Source of the DNA: Desulfurococcales archaeon
Lineage (GTDB): Archaea > Thermoproteota > Thermoprotei_A > Sulfolobales > Acidilobaceae
DNA: 64,000 nt
NCBI GenBank assembly: GCA_015521705.1
Contig: WANR01000025.1
Span: 1-64,000 of the forward strand
Reading direction: 5' to 3'
The translations under genes and the position numbers were made by a program. Shown in pieces: positions 61,500-64,000 of this stretch (its first letter is position 1; each line of letters starts with the position of its first letter). A model generated the notes under the pieces. It had not been told where the DNA came from, made no database searches, and worked only from the letters and a program-made list of their open reading frames with translations.

Positions 61500-62519
61500 G
61501 TGGAGAAGATAAGAGGCGGTGAGCTAACAGGTGCTATTCTATTGCCAGAAACGCTAATTGCGATAGATGATTTAGTAGTAGAGTATTTCACGCTCAGGGG
61601 GCCCTTGAGGGCTGTCGACTCTGCATCGCTAACTATAAACCAGGGAGAGATACTGGGCATCGTAGGCGAAAGCGGGTCTGGAAAGTCTACTCTAGCCCAG
61701 GCAGTGCTTAGGATCCTGCCACCCCAGGCTAGGATCGTCAGAGGCTCCATAACCTATAGGGGCAGAGACCTAGCCAAGATGAGCGAGGGTGAATTAAAAA
61801 AGATACGGTGGAAAGAGATCTCGATGGTTCCTCAGGCAGCGCTTAACGCTCTAAACCCTACCCTAAGGATCAGAGACCATTTCATAGAAACGGCCAAGGC
61901 CCACGGCGTGGCCGACAAAAGGGGTGTTATAGAGAAGGCTAGCGAGTTGTTGGAACAGGTAAGACTCGATCCGAAGCGCGTGCTTTCTAGCTACCCCCAC
62001 GAGCTTAGCGGGGGCATGAAGCAGAGAGTACTGATAGCCTTAAGCCTCCTACTCGACCCCCAGATAGTCATCCTGGACGAGCCGACAACAGCGCTAGATG
62101 TTTTAACACAGAGGTTCATCCTAGACCTCTTGAAGGAGCTAAAGGAGAGGCTAGGGATAACAATGGTGTTTATAACCCATGACATAGCAGTGATAGCGGA
62201 TATAGCTGATCGCGTGGCGGTAATGTATGCCGGGCAAGTTGTCGAGGTCGGCAACGTCTTTGACGTGTTCTATGAGCCCCTACACCCGTATACAAGACTT
62301 TTGATAAAGAGCGTGCCAGGCCTGAAGGGCGACATAGAAGATATGAGGCCCATACCAGGGAGCCCGCCAGACATGTTTAACCCCCCAGAGGGATGCAGGT
62401 TCCACCCCCGCTGTCCATGGAAGTTCGAGCCATGCGATAGGTTTGATCCTAGTCTAGTGAAGCTCGGCGACGGCAGAATAGTTTCCTGCCACTTATATAC
62501 CGACAAGAGGGCTGGCTAG
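61500..62519 (+). CDS. oppD: Oligopeptide/dipeptide ABC transporter ATPase, OppD-type
   Basis: 339 residues. Walker A is GIVGESGSGKSTLAQ, the signature LSGGMKQRVLIALSLLL, Walker B QIVILDEPTTALD, and H-loop ITHDIAVIADI. The C-terminal Opp/Dpp extension has the CRFHPRCPWKFEPC cysteine motif. It powers uptake of peptides or sugars (archaeal members often carry oligosaccharides). The permease and binding-protein genes are not in the window. A CTTATA box about 26 bases before GTG 61500 suggests a leaderless transcript. Confidence 0.88.
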   Translation: MEKIRGGELTGAILLPETLIAIDDLVVEYFTLRGPLRAVDSASLTINQGEILGIVGESGSGKSTLAQAVLRILPPQARIVRGSITYRGRDLAKMSEGELKKIRWKEISMVPQAALNALNPTLRIRDHFIETAKAHGVADKRGVIEKASELLEQVRLDPKRVLSSYPHELSGGMKQRVLIALSLLLDPQIVILDEPTTALDVLTQRFILDLLKELKERLGITMVFITHDIAVIADIADRVAVMYAGQVVEVGNVFDVFYEPLHPYTRLLIKSVPGLKGDIEDMRPIPGSPPDMFNPPEGCRFHPRCPWKFEPCDRFDPSLVKLGDGRIVSCHLYTDKRAG

Positions 62520-62521
62520 CC

Positions 62522-63541
62522 ATGGCCGAGCCCATACTTGAAGTCCTGGACCTAAAGGTGTATTTCTCTGTCAAGAAGGGGATCTTCTCTTCGACAAAGA
62601 GTCTTGTGAGGGCCGTAGACGGCGTCACGTTTTCCATGAAGGAGGGAGACATACTAACCATAGTTGGCGAGAGCGGCTGCGGGAAGACCACGCTAGGAAA
62701 GGCAGTTGCCGGCCTCGTTAAACCCTCCAGCGGGAAAATACTGTTCTACGGCAAAGACATATACTCGATGGACAAGAAAGAGTACATGAATTACAGGCGC
62801 AACGTGCAGATGATCCACCAGGATCCCTATGCAAGCCTCAACCCAGTTAAGACTGTGTACAAGATACTATCAACGCCCCTGCTCAGGTGGGGGATTGTAT
62901 CAGGCGAGGAGGAGGCGAGGAGGAGAGCTCTAGACCTGCTTGAGATAGTCGGTCTGACACCCCCCGACTACTTCATAAACAAGTACCCACACCAGCTCAG
63001 CGGGGGCCAGAGGCAGAGGCTGATAGTTGCCAGGGCCATAAGCGTCGAGCCTAAAATCATAGTAGCTGACGAGCCTATAACCATGATAGACGTCTCTCTC
63101 AGGCTAGGCATCTTAGACCTGCTATTAGACCTTAGAAAGAAGATGGGGCTCACAGTCATATTCATAACCCACGACTTCGGCGCTGCGAGATACTTCTCGG
63201 CAAAGGGAGGCGGCGACATAGCAGTAATGTACCTAGGCAAGATAGTCGAGAAGGGCCCTGCAGAGTCAGTGATCCAAGAACCCCTGCATCCCTATACTAA
63301 AACGCTCATAGCAGCTGTTCCAGAGCCAGACCCCAAGTACTCCAGGACAAAAGAAAGAATTAGGCTTAGGAGCCTTGACATCCCAAGCCCCATAAACCCG
63401 CCGCCAGGATGCAGGTTCCACACACGGTGCCCGCTATACATGGAGGTGTGCTCCGAGAGAGAGCCGCCACTGGTACAACTAACGAATGACAGGGAAGTCT
63501 CCTGCTTCCTCTACACAGAATTTAGCGAAAAGAAAGCATAG
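62522..63541 (+). CDS. oppF: Oligopeptide/dipeptide ABC transporter ATPase, OppF-type
   Basis: 339 residues, second ATPase of the pair. Walker A is TIVGESGCGKTTLGK, the signature LSGGQRQRLIVARAI, Walker B KIIVADEPITMID and H-loop ITHDFGAARYFSAKGGGDIAV, with a small insert. The C-terminal motif is CRFHTRCPLYMEVC. Note DEPITMID where DEPTSALD is usual. It starts 2 bases after the oppD-type stop, so the two form a heterodimer from one transcript. Confidence 0.88.
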   Translation: MAEPILEVLDLKVYFSVKKGIFSSTKSLVRAVDGVTFSMKEGDILTIVGESGCGKTTLGKAVAGLVKPSSGKILFYGKDIYSMDKKEYMNYRRNVQMIHQDPYASLNPVKTVYKILSTPLLRWGIVSGEEEARRRALDLLEIVGLTPPDYFINKYPHQLSGGQRQRLIVARAISVEPKIIVADEPITMIDVSLRLGILDLLLDLRKKMGLTVIFITHDFGAARYFSAKGGGDIAVMYLGKIVEKGPAESVIQEPLHPYTKTLIAAVPEPDPKYSRTKERIRLRSLDIPSPINPPPGCRFHTRCPLYMEVCSEREPPLVQLTNDREVSCFLYTEFSEKKA

Positions 63542-63548
63542 CACATCT

Positions 63549-63989
63549 CTAACGGTTTTCAACCTCGAAGCATGGCGGCTTATACGGGTCTTTGACGTCA
63601 ACGCCTAGTTTGAGACAAGCCTTCGCTTGTGCCCCATAATACAGGCACTCAAGACAGTTCTCTGCGGGCTTACCATCTATCCTTATCCCTAGTCCTCTTC
63701 TAACAGTTCTCTCCTCCTCCCCTTTTTCCTCTATTATTGTAGCTGGCTCCCTTGCGGCTGGTTCCTCAGTTAGGGCCTCTTCTCTCCTTTCTTCCTCTTC
63801 TACTTCTTCTGCTTCTGTTTCTTCTCTTTCTATTACTGGCTCTGTTACTGGTTTTTCCTCCTCTCCAGGATAGAACCTGCACGCCTTGTATCTCTCTGAA
63901 AAGCAAGGGAATACAAGCGGGTTTACTTTTCTTTCGGCAGCTGTGCAGAATACCAATGGGCCCGTTCTCTTAGCGAAGGGGCACGCCAC
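63549..63989 (-). CDS. Cysteine-rich protein with glutamate-rich linker
   Basis: A 146-residue protein, function not recognised. An N-terminal cysteine cluster (C3, C15, C29, C37) and a C-terminal one (CLECLYY, ACLKLG, PPCFEV) flank about 60 residues dominated by Glu, with Ala, Thr and Val. Each cluster could hold zinc or an Fe-S centre, with the acidic linker disordered. The start appears to be GTG 63989, 12 bases from the window end, so a longer form is possible. Conserved clusters suggest a real protein. Confidence 0.55.
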   Translation of the reverse strand: MACPFAKRTGPLVFCTAAERKVNPLVFPCFSERYKACRFYPGEEEKPVTEPVIEREETEAEEVEEEERREEALTEEPAAREPATIIEEKGEEERTVRRGLGIRIDGKPAENCLECLYYGAQAKACLKLGVDVKDPYKPPCFEVENR

Positions 63990-64000
63990 TACTTATCCCT

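Noticed and set aside
63750-63850. Repetitive CTTCTT/CTCCTC stretch as a tandem repeat element.
   Set aside because: It is the complement of glutamate codons in the acidic linker of the minus-strand gene.
1-64000. CRISPR arrays, insertion sequences, rRNA genes.
   Set aside because: No regularly spaced direct repeats, no transposase and no rRNA-like sequence were seen; the Cas4-like gene stands alone.

Overview
The window is chromosomal DNA of a hyperthermophilic crenarchaeon (Thermoproteota), most likely of Desulfurococcales type; the order is inferred, the domain and phylum are well supported. Evidence: archaeal/eukaryotic-type ribosomal proteins (S4e, L19e, L32e, L10e), TFB with the crenarchaeal CPPD/CRET zinc ribbon, Alba, Spt4, Csl4, KEOPS Pcc1, diphthamide synthase, RNase P Rpp29, TATA-type promoters (TTTAAA, TATATAA), and GTG/TTG starts preceded by GGTGA-type Shine-Dalgarno (SD) sites. 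Genes are dense, often overlapping by 4-50 bases.

Layout. 1-8.7 kb: tRNA thiolase, M20 peptidase, VIT1-like membrane protein, fumarase, then a minus-strand information cluster (Dph2, METTL5-like methyltransferase, Csl4, DUF2067-like) and L10e. 8.7-12 kb: an E1-like enzyme, a CopD-like membrane protein and an unusual plus-strand operon (ribbon-helix-helix/PIN-like protein, VWA protein, VWA-like protein without metal site). 12-13.3 kb: superoxide dismutase and tRNA-Leu(CAG), whose 3' side abuts what looks like the intN remnant of an SSV-type integrated element. 13.3-16.7 kb: dephospho-CoA kinase, Spt4, Pcc1 and a degenerate DHH/RecJ-Cdc45-like protein. 16.7-21.2 kb: a fused type IIG restriction-modification enzyme flanked by gene-poor DNA, a likely horizontal acquisition. 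21.2-22.3 kb: S15 and XTP pyrophosphatase.

22.5-30.7 kb is a plus-strand catabolic region: NCS1 nucleobase/hydantoin permease, small membrane protein, DUF917 protein, HyuA-type hydantoinase/oxoprolinase, glyoxylate reductase and a GHL6-type glycosidase; a perfect 16-bp palindrome sits at its head. 30.7-35.5 kb (minus): threonine synthesis (ThrB, ThrC), cyclase-family hydrolase, double-hotdog thioesterase, OsmC protein. 35.6-44.7 kb (minus): one long ribosomal operon from S19 to L15 including S14 and Rpp29, but without secY or aIF1 and without L2/L23/L4/L3 upstream. 44.7-52.6 kb (minus): MoxR ATPase with its VWA partner, a stand-alone Cas4-like nuclease overlapping ileS, and an AbrB-ACT regulator.

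52.7-55.5 kb (plus): a metallo-beta-lactamase-fold protein with degraded metal motifs, a DUF72 protein and a sulfide:quinone-reductase-like flavoprotein. 55.6-60.6 kb (minus): TFB, then a deoC / dihydropteroate-synthase-like / mevalonate kinase operon, then Alba with a purine-rich leader. 60.7-64 kb: an Sfm1-like SPOUT methyltransferase, two oligopeptide-transporter ATPases, and a cysteine-rich protein with a glutamate-rich linker. No rRNA, CRISPR array or insertion sequence was seen. The most unusual loci are the RHH-PIN/VWA/VWA-like operon and the palindrome-headed hydantoin/nucleobase locus.
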